In this document: positions 27,205 through 35,360 of the stretch, piece by piece
Position numbering within the stretch: the first letter of the stretch is position 1
Layout of the letters: every line of letters begins with the position of its first letter
Assembly (NCBI RefSeq): GCF_003937825.1
Contig: NZ_RSFW01000030.1
Span: 1-35,360, forward strand
Length of the DNA: 35,360 nt
Direction: 5' to 3'
Source: Mesobacillus subterraneus
GTDB lineage: Bacteria; Bacillota; Bacilli; Bacillales; Cytobacillaceae
The notes under the pieces: model-generated
What the model saw: the letters and a program-made list of their open reading frames with translations, nothing else
Told to the model about the DNA's origin: nothing
The model's database searches: none
Position numbers and translations under genes: made by a program

Positions 27205-29272
27205 GCGCAATTTATTGCTTGAAATCGGTTTGGAAGAGATGCCTGCAAGATTCATTACAGATGCCATTAACCAGATTGCTTCGAAAGTCGAAAGCTGGCT
27301 GAAGGACCATCATATCGGTTTTGATGGAATCAACCTTTACTCAACACCACGCCGGCTGGCGATCCTTGTGATGAATGTGGATGAGCGCCAGGAAGACAGT
27401 GAGGAAGAAGCGAAGGGTCCTGCAAAGAAAATCGCCATTGGGGCTGATGGTGAATGGTCCAAAGCAGCTGTCGGCTTCACACGCGGGCAGGGAATGACTG
27501 TTGATGATATTTATTTCAAAGAATTGAATGGCGTTGAATACGCTCATGTAAGGAAATTTATCAAGGGCCAGGAAACAGCGGACTTGCTGGTTGAGCTGAA
27601 GGGAATCATCACAGGCATGACTTTCCCGAAAAACATGCGCTGGGCTGACCTCGAGTTGCGTTATGTTCGTCCGATTAAATGGCTTGTTGCCATGTTCGGA
27701 AATGACATCATTCCATTCGATATCGCCGGTGTTCAAACTGGCAATATTACAAGAGGGCACCGTTTCCTAGGTGAGGAAGCTGTCCAACTGACAATTCCCG
27801 AGGATTATGAAGAAGTACTGTTGGGGCAATATGTTGTGGCTGATTCAAAAAAACGGAAGGAAGCGATCACGTCCCAGCTGGAAAAAGTTGAAGAAGAGAA
27901 TGGATGGGTCATCCCGGTTGACGAAGAGCTGCTCGAGGAAGTCAATAATCTTGTTGAGTATCCAACCGCCCTTTACGGCCGGTTTGAAGATGAATTTTTG
28001 GATATCCCGAGTGAGGTTCTGATCACATCCATGAAGGAACACCAGCGTTATTTTCCGGTAAAATCCAAAGATGGTGAGCTGCTGCCTCATTTCATTACTG
28101 TCAGGAACGGTGACCACCTGCATATCGAAAAGGTCGCCAAAGGTAATGAGAAAGTACTTAGAGCAAGACTTGCAGACGCTGCGTTTTTCTATAAAGAGGA
28201 TCAAAAGCTGCAAATTGATGCAGCCCTTGACAAGCTTAAGAACATTGTCTATCACGAAGAAATTGGAACAATCGCTGAAAAATCCGAAAGGGTACGCAAG
28301 CTTGTAAACCTGATTGCAGCAAGACTTGAGTTTGATGCAGCAACTGTGAAGGCGGCTGACAGGGCTGCACAAATCAGTAAATTTGACCTGGTTTCGCAGA
28401 TGGTATACGAATTCCCGGAACTGCAAGGAATCATGGGTGAGAAATATGCTCTGCAGAAAGGCGAAAGCCAGGAGGTTGCAGCTGCGATCAATGAACACTA
28501 TATGCCTAGGAACGCGGAGGATTCAGTCCCTGGATCGGCTGCGGGTGCACTGGTCGCGATTGCTGATAAGCTTGATACGATCATTTCGTTCTTTGCGCTT
28601 GGCATCATTCCGAGCGGTTCCCAGGATCCGTATGCGCTCAGAAGACAGGCTACAGGAATTGTCCAGACACTGATTGGAAAACAGTGGAACATCACTGTCG
28701 AAAACCTGATTGGCCTTTCGCTGAATTTGATTTCTGAAGCAGGAATTGCAAAGCGTCCTGACGAAGAAGTGTATCATGACCTTGTGCAGTTCTTTAAACT
28801 GAGAGTCAAGTATCTTCTGCAGGAGCGAGGCATCCGTTACGATATTATTGATGCGGTACTGGGCGGAGAAATTGGCAGCGTATCCGAATTGATTGAAAAA
28901 GGCGATGCCATTCAGTCTGCAAGCGGAGATGAAGGGTTTAAGGAAAGTATGGAAGCATTGAGCCGAGTATTGAATATTGCCAGCAAAAAAGAAGTACTGG
29001 GTGATATTAACCCTGAGCTGTTCGAAAATGAACATGAACAGAAACTATATGAAAAATATCTTGAACTTGGCAGAAAGTCAGAAAACGGTATGGATGCTGT
29101 CTCTTACTATCAGCTCCTGGCAGGGATGAAGCCAGAAATCAACGGTTATTTTGAGCATACAATGGTTATGTCGGAACAACCTGAAGTCCGGGAGAATCGA
29201 CTGAACCAAATGGCTGCCCTCGCAGTGCTCATCATGAAGCTTGCCAAGGTCAATGATATTGTCGTAAAGTAA
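27197..29272 (+). CDS. glyS: Glycyl-tRNA synthetase beta subunit
   Basis: The protein has 691 residues. The beta subunit binds tRNA-Gly. It begins [20 protein letters not shown], contains [10 protein letters not shown]-like, FPKNMRW and YFPV motifs, an HD-like domain, and the C-terminal anticodon-binding domain, which shares ancestry with ArgRS (segment [24 protein letters not shown] at the end). The start codon lies within the end of glyQ (8-bp overlap) and uses the GGAAAA context there. Expression depends on the upstream T-box. Confidence 0.97.
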   Translation: MTKRNLLLEIGLEEMPARFITDAINQIASKVESWLKDHHIGFDGINLYSTPRRLAILVMNVDERQEDSEEEAKGPAKKIAIGADGEWSKAAVGFTRGQGMTVDDIYFKELNGVEYAHVRKFIKGQETADLLVELKGIITGMTFPKNMRWADLELRYVRPIKWLVAMFGNDIIPFDIAGVQTGNITRGHRFLGEEAVQLTIPEDYEEVLLGQYVVADSKKRKEAITSQLEKVEEENGWVIPVDEELLEEVNNLVEYPTALYGRFEDEFLDIPSEVLITSMKEHQRYFPVKSKDGELLPHFITVRNGDHLHIEKVAKGNEKVLRARLADAAFFYKEDQKLQIDAALDKLKNIVYHEEIGTIAEKSERVRKLVNLIAARLEFDAATVKAADRAAQISKFDLVSQMVYEFPELQGIMGEKYALQKGESQEVAAAINEHYMPRNAEDSVPGSAAGALVAIADKLDTIISFFALGIIPSGSQDPYALRRQATGIVQTLIGKQWNITVENLIGLSLNLISEAGIAKRPDEEVYHDLVQFFKLRVKYLLQERGIRYDIIDAVLGGEIGSVSELIEKGDAIQSASGDEGFKESMEALSRVLNIASKKEVLGDINPELFENEHEQKLYEKYLELGRKSENGMDAVSYYQLLAGMKPEINGYFEHTMVMSEQPEVRENRLNQMAALAVLIMKLAKVNDIVVK

Positions 29273-29295
29273 TGATTCTAAAAAAATAAAATTTG

Positions 29296-29324
29296 AGTGC
29301 CTTCCCAGGGCGGGAGGCACTTCC
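29296..29324 (+). terminator. Hairpin after glyS, possible terminator
   Basis: AGTGCCTTCCC pairs with GGGAGGCACT (one wobble) but is followed only by TTCC, not a long T-tract. It is the only stem between glyS and ccpN. Confidence 0.5.
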
Positions 29325-29381
29325 ATGATAAGGATTCAGCAATATTCCATAAAATCATCCTTGTTGTTACCTCCGGTAGTA

Positions 29382-29397
29382 TATAATAGCTTTATAA
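29382..29397 (+). promoter_or_regulatory. Candidate ccpN promoter -10 elements
   Basis: A perfect TATAAT (29382-29387) and a second TATAAC (29392-29397) lie just upstream of ccpN. Matching -35 elements are poor: TTGTTG at 29361-29366 has only 15 bp to the first. Transcripts from here would have a leader of only about 10-20 nt before the GTG start. Confidence 0.4.
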
Positions 29398-29415
29398 CAT
29401 TTCTCCCGATGGGTG

Positions 29416-30045
29416 GTGAGGACAATCGAACTGAATAAACGGCAGGAGCTAATCCTGCAAATCGTAAAGGATAATGGCCCAATCACTGGGGAGCATATTG
29501 CTGAGAAGCTGAACCTGACAAGGGCCACACTAAGACCTGATCTTGCAATCCTGACAATGGCGGGTTATTTGGACGCCAGGCCAAGAGTCGGCTATTTTTA
29601 CACAGGGAAGTCGGGAAACCAGCTGCTTTCTGAAAATCTTAAGAAAATCCTTGTCAGAGACTATCAGTCCATTCCGGTGGTAGTGCCGGAGAATGTATCT
29701 GTTTACGATGCTATTGTTACGATGTTCCTTGAAGATGTAGGTACTTTGTTTGTGGTGGATAAGGCTTCAAAGCTGGTAGGCGTGCTGTCACGTAAAGATT
29801 TATTGCGCGCAAGCATAGGCAAGCAGGAGTTAAGCACATTGCCTGTGAATATCATCATGACCAGGATGCCGAACATCACAGTGTGCCGCCGGGACGACCT
29901 GCTGATTGATGCTGCAAAGGAATTGATCGAAAAGCAGATTGATGCCCTGCCGATCATTAAAGACACAGCGGACGGATACGAAATAGTAGGAAGATTGACA
30001 AAGACAAATATTACAAAGGCTTTTGTAGCCTTGGCAGAGGAATAG
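29416..30045 (+). CDS. ccpN: Transcriptional repressor CcpN
   Basis: The protein has 209 residues. An N-terminal winged helix-turn-helix (ELNKRQELILQIVKDNGPITGEHIAEKLNLTRATLRPDLAIL in parts, about 4-55) is followed by two CBS domains (about 82-209). CcpN represses gluconeogenic genes such as gapB and pckA on glycolytic carbon sources, with ATP and ADP sensed by the CBS domains. The start is GTG 29413 or GTG 29416. The second aligns with the family start (one residue before RTIELNK), but neither has a well-placed ribosome binding site. yqfL follows by 28 bp, as in B. subtilis. Confidence 0.94.
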   Translation: MRTIELNKRQELILQIVKDNGPITGEHIAEKLNLTRATLRPDLAILTMAGYLDARPRVGYFYTGKSGNQLLSENLKKILVRDYQSIPVVVPENVSVYDAIVTMFLEDVGTLFVVDKASKLVGVLSRKDLLRASIGKQELSTLPVNIIMTRMPNITVCRRDDLLIDAAKELIEKQIDALPIIKDTADGYEIVGRLTKTNITKAFVALAEE

Positions 30046-30073
30046 AAGCGAATAGAGAAGGGGTTGGGAAGGA

Positions 30074-30880
30074 ATGAGCAAAACACCAATTATTTATGTG
30101 GTTTCTGACTCTGTCGGGGAGACAGCAGAACTCGTTACCAAGGCTGCGATTAGCCAGTTCGAACACGTTGATGTATCGCTTAACAGATTTCCCTATGTTG
30201 AAGATAAAGTACATATTGACGAAGTTATCTCTCTCGCAAAGCATGATGGCGGTATGATAGCCTATACCCTTGTTAAACCGGAGATCAGCGATTATCTGAA
30301 AGAAGCAGCAGCCAAAGAAGGAATCTATGCCTGCGATATAATTGGCCCGCTTATGCAGCAAATCCAGTTGCTGAGTGGCGAGACGCCTCTATATGAACCT
30401 GGCCTGGTACGTAAGCTTGATGAAGATTACTTTAAAAAGGTTGAAGCGATTGAATTTGCGGTTAAGTATGATGACGGCCGTGATCCAAGGGGAATACTCA
30501 AGGCTGATATCGTATTGGTCGGTGTCTCCAGGACCTCCAAGACACCGTTGTCTCAATATCTCGCACATAAGCGCTACAAAGTAGCGAACGTCCCGATCGT
30601 TCCAGAAGTGGATCCGCCTGAAGAACTTTTCCTGGTGCCAAAAGAAAAATGCTTTGGACTGAGAATCACGCCAGACAAATTGAATCAGATCAGGCGTGAA
30701 AGGCTGATATCCCTTGGCCTGAATGACAAAGCGATTTATGCGAATATCGAGCGGATCAAGGAAGAAATTGAATTCTTCGATGGAATCGTGGAAAAAATCG
30801 GCTGTCCGGTCATCGACGTCACCAATAAGGCAGTTGAAGAAACGGCGAATGTCATCCTGAATATGGTCCGCAATAAATAA
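30074..30880 (+). CDS. yqfL: Pyruvate, phosphate dikinase regulatory protein / CcpN modulator YqfL
   Basis: The protein has 268 residues of the DUF299 family. These proteins are bifunctional kinase/phosphorylases acting on PPDK or PEP synthetase; in B. subtilis YqfL is required for CcpN-dependent control. It begins [19 protein letters not shown] and has the P-loop GVSRTSKT at 150-157. The family motif ...[21 protein letters not shown] follows. GGAAGG lies directly before ATG 30074. It forms an operon with ccpN, and no PPDK gene is seen in this window. Confidence 0.93.
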   Translation: MSKTPIIYVVSDSVGETAELVTKAAISQFEHVDVSLNRFPYVEDKVHIDEVISLAKHDGGMIAYTLVKPEISDYLKEAAAKEGIYACDIIGPLMQQIQLLSGETPLYEPGLVRKLDEDYFKKVEAIEFAVKYDDGRDPRGILKADIVLVGVSRTSKTPLSQYLAHKRYKVANVPIVPEVDPPEELFLVPKEKCFGLRITPDKLNQIRRERLISLGLNDKAIYANIERIKEEIEFFDGIVEKIGCPVIDVTNKAVEETANVILNMVRNK

Positions 30881-30890
30881 ATGGACGCTT

Positions 30891-30920
30891 AGCACATATT
30901 TTTATGTATGTGCTTTTCTT
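30891..30920 (+). terminator. Intrinsic terminator after yqfL
   Basis: AGCACATA pairs with TATGTGCT (8 bp, 8-nt loop), followed by TTTCTT. It lies 10 bp after the yqfL stop codon and closes the ccpN-yqfL unit. Confidence 0.8.
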
Positions 30921-30999
30921 ATGAAGCCCGGCTATTTAATCCAGAGGAGAAGTTTGCAGCAAAGCTTTATTAAATTAATAGGTTAACGAGAAAAAATAA

Positions 31000-31028
31000 T
31001 GGAAAAATAGGCTTTCTTATACTATAAT
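31000..31028 (+). promoter_or_regulatory. Distal sigma-A promoter of the yqxD-dnaG-sigA operon
   Basis: TGGAAA (31000-31005), 17 bp, perfect TATAAT (31023-31028). The region 30921-31187 contains no gene, and this is the first of two promoter candidates in it. Two sigma-A promoters are known ahead of the B. subtilis sigA operon. Confidence 0.55.
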
Positions 31029-31127
31029 AAAAAATTGTGATAAAAATGTATCTGTTTAGGTTTAGACTGGGCGGATTACGAATAAACTATTTATTATCAG
31101 TTGTCAAGATGACGAGCACGAAAAAAT

Positions 31128-31156
31128 TCGACAAAATTCCCTTGAAAAAATACAAT
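31128..31156 (+). promoter_or_regulatory. Proximal sigma-A promoter of the yqxD-dnaG-sigA operon
   Basis: TCGACA (31128-31133), 17 bp, TACAAT (31151-31156): five of six matches in each element. Transcription should start near 31163, leaving about 25 nt before the proposed yqxD start. Confidence 0.75.
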
Positions 31157-31162
31157 CCTTTA

Positions 31163-31191
31163 GAAGGAATATGCGGAGTGATGTAGAATTA
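31163..31191 (+). promoter_or_regulatory. Sigma-H-type promoter motif overlapping the yqxD start
   Basis: GAAGGAATA (31163-31171), an 11-base spacer and GTAGAATTA (31183-31191) fit the B. subtilis sigma-H consensus RnAGGAwww-n11-12-RnnGAATww at every position. A transcript from here would begin near 31198, downstream of the proposed yqxD start. Confidence 0.5.
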
Positions 31192-31673
31192 ATACTAGTG
31201 AAATCAACAAACAGACTCTTTTTGTTGATGCAGACTCATGCCCAGTCATAAAGGAAATTGTCGAAATTGCTTCGAAGTTTTCCATCGAAGCTGTTTTTGT
31301 GGCTTCATACGCCCATATGAAGAATGATCTTCAAGGGCAAAACTGGGTTTTTGTCGATTCTCATAAGGAGGCTGTGGACCTTTATTTAATGAATCATGTT
31401 AAGAAAGGTGATTTTGCAGTGACGCAAGACATTGGCCTTGCATCTACCCTTCTGGCGAAAGGGGTTTACGCCATCTCTCCGAGGGGAACTTTATTTGAAG
31501 AAAAAGGAATTGGAACTGCTCTTGAACTAAGACATCTATCTGCCAAAGCAAGAAGGCAGGGATTCTACGGAAAAGGCCCCAAAGCCTTTACCGAGAAAGA
31601 CAGGGCTAAGTTTATAAAGGAATTGAGCATGCTTTTGTCGAATTTTAAGACATGTTCAAGGAATCACAACTAA
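31188..31673 (+). CDS. yqxD: YaiI/YqxD family protein (UPF0178), likely AUU start
   Basis: The coding frame gives 161 residues from ATT 31188. The family signature LFVDADSCPVIKEI sits at about 9-22, so the real start must lie between the TGA at 31179-31181 and that motif. The only initiator-like codon there is ATT 31188, with GGAG at 31175-31178 9 nt upstream. The next standard start, GTG 31299, would remove the conserved N-terminus. The rest fits: DFAVTQDIGLASTLLAKGVYAISPRG and a C-terminal FI.ELSMLL. The fold belongs to the PIN-like/NYN nuclease-related group, with function unknown. It is the first gene of the sigA operon, as in B. subtilis. Confidence 0.85.
   Translation: MNTSEINKQTLFVDADSCPVIKEIVEIASKFSIEAVFVASYAHMKNDLQGQNWVFVDSHKEAVDLYLMNHVKKGDFAVTQDIGLASTLLAKGVYAISPRGTLFEEKGIGTALELRHLSAKARRQGFYGKGPKAFTEKDRAKFIKELSMLLSNFKTCSRNHN
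31616..31645 (+). promoter_or_regulatory. Sigma-H promoter for dnaG-sigA inside yqxD
   Basis: AAAGGAATT (31616-31624), 12 bases, GTCGAATTT (31637-31645) match the sigma-H consensus fully. The predicted start near 31652 leaves about 25 nt to the dnaG ribosome binding site. The B. subtilis sigA operon has a sigma-H promoter in the equivalent place, which keeps sigA expressed at the onset of sporulation. Confidence 0.75.
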
Positions 31674-31688
31674 TCAGAGGTCATGCAT

Positions 31689-33494
31689 ATGGCAGAGAGG
31701 ATTGCCGAGGAAAAAGTAAATGAAATCCGGCAGGCGGTTGAAATAGTCGATGTCATTGGTGATTATGTCCAGCTGAAAAAACAAGGCCGGAATTATTTCG
31801 GGCTATGTCCTTTTCACGGGGAAAACTCTCCATCCTTTTCTGTCTCCCCAGACAAGCAAATTTATCATTGCTTTGGATGCGGAGCGGGTGGGAATGTTTT
31901 TTCCTTCCTGATGGACATCGATGGCCTTAGCTTCCAGGAAGCAGCGGTGAAGCTCGCCGATAGGGCGAACATCGAATTGAAGCTTGAAGGCGCTTCTGCC
32001 GGCAGGAATCCGCAAATGCCTGAAGGTTCGAGACAAATGATCGAAGCCCATGAACTCTTGCGTAAATTCTACCATCATTTATTGGTAAATACAAAAGAGG
32101 GACAGGATGCTTTGGAGTATCTTCTCGGCAGGGGGTTCACGACTGAGTCAATTGACCGGTTCCAGATTGGCTACGCACTTCCTTCTTGGGATTTCGCCGT
32201 GAAGCTTCTGGAAAAACGGGGATTCCCACTGGAATTGATTGAAAAGGCTGGCCTGGTCATCCAGAGAGAAAAAGACGGAACATATTTTGACCGGTTCAGG
32301 GATCGAATCATGTTTCCGATTCTCGACCATCAAGGAAACACGATTGCGTTTTCCGGGAGAACACTGGGGGGCGAAGAACCCAAATATTTAAATAGTCCCG
32401 AAACGCCAATCTTTAATAAGAGCAAGGTGTTATATAATTTTCACCTTGCACGCGGAACAATCCGCAAAAAGCAGCAGGCAGTGCTGTTCGAAGGTTTTGC
32501 TGACGTCATCTCAGCAACCCGGGCAGGCGTTGAAAATGGCGTCGCAACGATGGGAACGTCGCTTACTGAAGAGCATATTTCGCTTTTGAAAAGAAATGTT
32601 CAAGCCGTTACGATCTGTTATGATTCGGATAAAGCCGGAATAGAGGCAGCTTTTCGGGCCTCGGTCATGCTTTCCAAGGCAGGTTTTGCTGTCAGGGTGG
32701 CGATGATGCCGGATGGCATGGACCCGGACGAATACATAAAGGTCCACGGCGAGGAAAAATTCAGGAACGAAATCGTTGGCTCCAGCGCCACATTGATGGC
32801 ATTTAAAATATTATATTATCGGAGAGGGAAAAACCTTCAAAATGAAGGAGATCGCCTCCAGTATATCGAAGAAGTACTGAAAGAAATCAGCTTCCTTGAT
32901 AAAGCAGTCGAAAAGGACCTTTACTTAAGGCAGCTGGCAAATGAATTCTCATTATCTCTCGAAGCATTGATCCACCAGCTCAACCAATTTGAGCAGGCAG
33001 CAGGCCCCAAAAATCAGAATCAGCCCCGCCCCGAAAGCAGGCCCGCTCCCTATGTCAGGAAGACGGAGCTTAAACCGGCTTACCATACTGCTGAAAGGCG
33101 GCTGATCTATCATATGATGAGGGATGCCGACATTGCCTATAAGGTTCAGGGATTGCTCGAAGGCAATACATTGAACATTGATGAACACCAGGCTATTATT
33201 ACTTATTTATTTGCATACTATGAAAAAGGACATGACCCTGATCCTGGTGCGTTCTTAAATGATCTCCAGGATAATAAGCTAAAAAGGGTTGTTGCTGATA
33301 TAGAGATGATGCCTCTAAATGAGGAGATCAGTGATCAGGAATTATCTGATTATATCAAGCAAGTGTTGAATTATCAAAAAATGTTAAAAATAAAGGAAAA
33401 AATGGCAGAACAAAAACAGGCAGAACGACAAAACGACTTCTTGCGCGCAGCGGCTATCGCTACGGAAATAATCCATCTGCGCAAGACCTTATAA
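31689..33494 (+). CDS. dnaG: DNA primase DnaG
   Basis: The protein has 601 residues (B. subtilis DnaG 603). It makes RNA primers at the replication fork together with DnaB/DnaC-type helicase. The N-terminal CHC2 zinc finger has C40, H43, C61 and C64. The TOPRIM catalytic core has E268 in VLFEGFADV and D312/D314 in CYDSDKAG. The C-terminal helicase-binding region (about 450-601) is rich in charge, as usual. ATG 31689 has AGAGG 8 nt upstream; ATG 31683 is too near. It is transcribed with yqxD and sigA and possibly from the internal sigma-H promoter. Confidence 0.97.
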   Translation: MAERIAEEKVNEIRQAVEIVDVIGDYVQLKKQGRNYFGLCPFHGENSPSFSVSPDKQIYHCFGCGAGGNVFSFLMDIDGLSFQEAAVKLADRANIELKLEGASAGRNPQMPEGSRQMIEAHELLRKFYHHLLVNTKEGQDALEYLLGRGFTTESIDRFQIGYALPSWDFAVKLLEKRGFPLELIEKAGLVIQREKDGTYFDRFRDRIMFPILDHQGNTIAFSGRTLGGEEPKYLNSPETPIFNKSKVLYNFHLARGTIRKKQQAVLFEGFADVISATRAGVENGVATMGTSLTEEHISLLKRNVQAVTICYDSDKAGIEAAFRASVMLSKAGFAVRVAMMPDGMDPDEYIKVHGEEKFRNEIVGSSATLMAFKILYYRRGKNLQNEGDRLQYIEEVLKEISFLDKAVEKDLYLRQLANEFSLSLEALIHQLNQFEQAAGPKNQNQPRPESRPAPYVRKTELKPAYHTAERRLIYHMMRDADIAYKVQGLLEGNTLNIDEHQAIITYLFAYYEKGHDPDPGAFLNDLQDNKLKRVVADIEMMPLNEEISDQELSDYIKQVLNYQKMLKIKEKMAEQKQAERQNDFLRAAAIATEIIHLRKTL

Positions 33495-33538
33495 ATCCTT
33501 ATGCTGATTGTTTTTGATTTTTGGAAGGAGGGGGACAT

Positions 33539-34669
33539 ATGGCTGAAAAGTCAGCCCGTTCTAAAGAAGTCACAGAAAACGAAGTGACAGTTGAACAAGT
33601 GAAAGACCAGTTAACCGCACTGGGCAAAAAAACAGGCGTCCTTGCTTATGATGATATTGCTGAAAGGCTTTCAAGCTTTGACCTGGATTCCGACCAGATG
33701 GATGAATATTATGAGTTCCTGGGTGAGCAGGGAATCGAACTAGTCGGAGAAAGCGATGAAGTGGAGGATCCAGACCTAAAACAGCTTGCCAAGGACGATG
33801 AAGAATTCGACCTTAATGACCTGAGTGTTCCTCCAGGTGTCAAAATCAATGACCCTGTAAGAATGTATCTGAAGGAAATTGGCCGTGTCGATCTGCTTTC
33901 TGCAGAAGAAGAAATTCAACTGGCGGAAAGAATTGAGCAAGGCGATGAAGAAGCGAAGAGACGCCTGGCTGAAGCGAACCTTCGACTGGTTGTCAGCATC
34001 GCGAAACGCTATGTCGGCCGGGGTATGCTATTCCTTGACTTGATTCAGGAAGGCAATATGGGCTTGATCAAGGCCGTTGAAAAATTTGATTACCGAAAAG
34101 GATTCAAATTCAGTACCTATGCAACATGGTGGATTCGTCAGGCCATTACGCGTGCCATCGCTGACCAGGCGCGCACAATCAGGATCCCGGTTCACATGGT
34201 TGAGACGATCAATAAATTGATCCGTGTGCAAAGGCAGCTGCTTCAGGACTTGGGACGCGAACCAACGCCAGAAGAAATTGGTGAAGATATGGACCTGTCC
34301 CCAGAAAAAGTGCGTGAGATCCTTAAAATCGCCCAGGAGCCAGTTTCCCTTGAAACGCCTATTGGGGAAGAGGATGACTCACACCTTGGAGACTTCATTG
34401 AAGACCAGGATGCTACATCCCCTTCTGAACACGCAGCATATGAGCTCCTGAAAGAACAGCTTGAGGATGTCCTGGATACACTTACCGACCGTGAGGAGAA
34501 CGTCCTCAGACTCCGTTTCGGCCTGGATGACGGACGTACCCGCACACTTGAAGAAGTGGGCAAGGTGTTTGGCGTTACGCGAGAACGTATCCGCCAGATT
34601 GAAGCGAAAGCACTTCGCAAGCTGAGACACCCAAGCCGAAGCAAGCGGCTGAAGGACTTTTTAGAATAG
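33539..34669 (+). CDS. sigA: Primary sigma factor SigA (RpoD)
   Basis: The protein has 376 residues (B. subtilis SigA 371). Region 1.1 is at the N-terminus. It is followed by [13 protein letters not shown] (region 1.2), the region 2 block with [36 protein letters not shown] and [16 protein letters not shown], region 3 HMVETINKL, and region 4 with a helix-turn-helix ending [21 protein letters not shown]. It directs RNA polymerase to housekeeping promoters, including most of those listed here. AAGGAGGGGG supports ATG 33539. The TTG at 33521 is an unlikely start. It is the last gene of the operon. Confidence 0.98.
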   Translation: MAEKSARSKEVTENEVTVEQVKDQLTALGKKTGVLAYDDIAERLSSFDLDSDQMDEYYEFLGEQGIELVGESDEVEDPDLKQLAKDDEEFDLNDLSVPPGVKINDPVRMYLKEIGRVDLLSAEEEIQLAERIEQGDEEAKRRLAEANLRLVVSIAKRYVGRGMLFLDLIQEGNMGLIKAVEKFDYRKGFKFSTYATWWIRQAITRAIADQARTIRIPVHMVETINKLIRVQRQLLQDLGREPTPEEIGEDMDLSPEKVREILKIAQEPVSLETPIGEEDDSHLGDFIEDQDATSPSEHAAYELLKEQLEDVLDTLTDREENVLRLRFGLDDGRTRTLEEVGKVFGVTRERIRQIEAKALRKLRHPSRSKRLKDFLE

Positions 34670-34676
34670 GATTGCC

Positions 34677-34722
34677 AAAGGATAATTTACTTTTTAAAAT
34701 AAAAGTAAATTATCCTTTTTTA
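34677..34722 (+). terminator. Strong intrinsic terminator after sigA
   Basis: A perfect 18-bp stem (34677-34694 with 34701-34718) with a 6-nt loop TAAAAT, followed by TTTAT. It lies 7 bp after the sigA stop codon and is AT-rich, but long enough to be effective. Confidence 0.92.
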
Positions 34723-34749
34723 TTTTGGTAAAGACAGGACGTGCAGGGT

Positions 34750-35271
34750 ATGGACGAACAACGGAAAAAAATCATTACAAACGAAATAAGATACTGGAAG
34801 CAAAACAGAATGCTTCCTGAGCACTACTGTAATTATTTGCTTAACATGTATATGGAAGGCGCAGATCAGGCTGATGCTCCGAATAAATCCGCACCCCCTT
34901 CACTTCTGGGATACATATTGCTCGGGTTCGTTACGTTATCAGGTTTTTTATTTTATTTTACTGAATTGTCGCTCTTTTTGCAAATGACCTTTATAGCATT
35001 TTTTGGAATTGTTTCCATTTTATCAGCTTTTTACTTAGTTAAAAAATCTTTTCTCCAGCAGGTTCCATTGCTATCAGCAGCCTTGCTTTTCTTAATCTCT
35101 TCCGTTGAGGCTGTTGAAATAATTTTTCCGGGTAAACCAATTTTGCTTTACGCAGTCACTGGATTGAACTGCCTGCTGTGGATTGCTGCAGGCATGAAAC
35201 TGGGTTTGATTTCTTTTAAACTTTCAGGATTTGCAGGGCTGTTAGTCCTGTTAATTATTATATTTATATAA
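34750..35271 (+). CDS. Uncharacterised polytopic membrane protein
   Basis: The protein has 173 residues and is not recognised as a named family. The soluble N-terminus (1-45) contains IITNEIRYWKQNRMLPEHYC and LLNMY, a pattern seen in some DUF2157-like membrane proteins. Five hydrophobic segments follow (about residues 51-70, 72-94, 100-122, 126-146 and 152-173), so the C-terminus is embedded in or beside the membrane. No catalytic motif is visible. ATG 34750 is chosen; GTG 34741 is possible. The ribosome binding site is weak (AGGACGTG or GCAGGG). It lies after the sigA terminator with no clear promoter, so it may have low expression. Confidence 0.7.
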   Translation: MDEQRKKIITNEIRYWKQNRMLPEHYCNYLLNMYMEGADQADAPNKSAPPSLLGYILLGFVTLSGFLFYFTELSLFLQMTFIAFFGIVSILSAFYLVKKSFLQQVPLLSAALLFLISSVEAVEIIFPGKPILLYAVTGLNCLLWIAAGMKLGLISFKLSGFAGLLVLLIIIFI

Positions 35272-35299
35272 TAATTAAAAATTTAAAAGTTTTTAAATG

Positions 35300-35329
35300 T
35301 TGAGAAAATTGTTTATTCCCCCTTATAAT
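35300..35329 (+). promoter_or_regulatory. Sigma-A promoter for a gene beyond the window
   Basis: TTGAGA (35300-35305), 18 bp, TATAAT (35324-35329). The driven gene is not in view. In B. subtilis the cytochrome c550 gene cccA lies downstream of sigA, so cccA is a candidate by synteny. Confidence 0.65.
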
Positions 35330-35334
35330 TAAGA

Positions 35335-35350
35335 ATGTAAACGCATTCAA
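35335..35350. promoter_or_regulatory. Catabolite-responsive element (cre), CcpA site
   Basis: ATGTAAACGCATTCAA matches the cre consensus WTGNAARCGNWWWCAW at all fixed positions. It covers the expected transcription start of the promoter at 35300-35329, a position where CcpA would repress. Confidence 0.7.
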
Positions 35351-35360
35351 TGTTTTAAGG

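Noticed and set aside
27845-28498. Open frame of 217 codons on the minus strand inside glyS
   Set aside because: It is antisense to glyS, with no initiation signal and no recognisable domain.
31171-31251. Out-of-frame start ATG 31171 giving 26 residues ahead of yqxD
   Set aside because: It would be a different frame ending at TAA near 31249; a frameshifted yqxD remains a possible alternative but the AUU start in frame explains the sequence without an indel.

Overview
This is a chromosomal segment from a low-GC Gram-positive spore former of the family Bacillaceae (Bacillus sensu lato). The evidence is an almost complete match in gene order and protein sequence to the lepA-to-sigA region of Bacillus subtilis, Bacillus-type Shine-Dalgarno sequences (AGGAGG-like), sigma-A promoters, a CIRCE operator, a T-box leader, and the sporulation genes yqfC and yqfD. 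I cannot name the species from sequence alone. Nearly all genes are on the plus strand. Only the NERD-domain gene at the left edge and the Na/Pi-cotransporter gene are on the minus strand.

Layout. (1) 1-1131: four tandem 52-bp units next to a terminator, then a minus-strand NERD-domain gene; this is the accessory-looking edge. (2) 1250-4395: lepA and hemW. (3) 4392-12601: heat-shock operon with promoter, CIRCE, hrcA, grpE, dnaK, dnaJ, followed by prmA, rsmE and mtaB. (4) 12602-13817: a 32-codon small ORF, a 21-bp tandem repeat array and the minus-strand transporter yqeW. (5) 13934-14702: rpsU and yqeY. (6) 14748-17834: a sigma-W-type promoter, then the membrane module nfeD, floA and a yqfB-position gene. 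(7) 17895-23745: yqfC, yqfD, phoH, pgpH, ybeY, dgkA. (8) 23940-26012: era, yqzL, recO; cdd, which sits between dgkA and era in B. subtilis, is missing. (9) 26016-29272: glycine T-box leader and glyQS. (10) 29382-30920: ccpN and the PPDK-regulatory-protein gene yqfL. (11) 31000-34722: the sigA macromolecular-synthesis operon (yqxD, dnaG, sigA), with two sigma-A-like promoters and two sigma-H-type motifs. (12) 34750-35360: an unrecognised membrane protein, then a promoter with a cre site for a gene beyond the window.

Functionally the window combines protein folding and its HrcA/CIRCE control, translation factors and ribosome/tRNA modification (LepA, PrmA, RsmE, MtaB, S21, YbeY, Era, GlyRS), membrane domain organisation (NfeD/FloA), c-di-AMP turnover (PgpH), lipid carrier recycling (DgkA), repair (RecO), glycolysis/gluconeogenesis switching (CcpN/YqfL) and initiation of replication and transcription (DnaG, SigA).

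Most of the window is ordinary core genome. The points that merit a second look are regulatory. yqfC has its ribosome binding site inside a terminator hairpin and its ATG directly after the U-tract. yqxD has no ATG, GTG or TTG at the expected start, only an AUU overlapped by a sigma-H-type -10 element. Tandem repeats downstream of the NERD gene each carry a terminator-like half. A 32-codon ORF with a strong ribosome binding site lies beside a 21-bp repeat array. I found no clear evidence of an entirely new multi-gene system.
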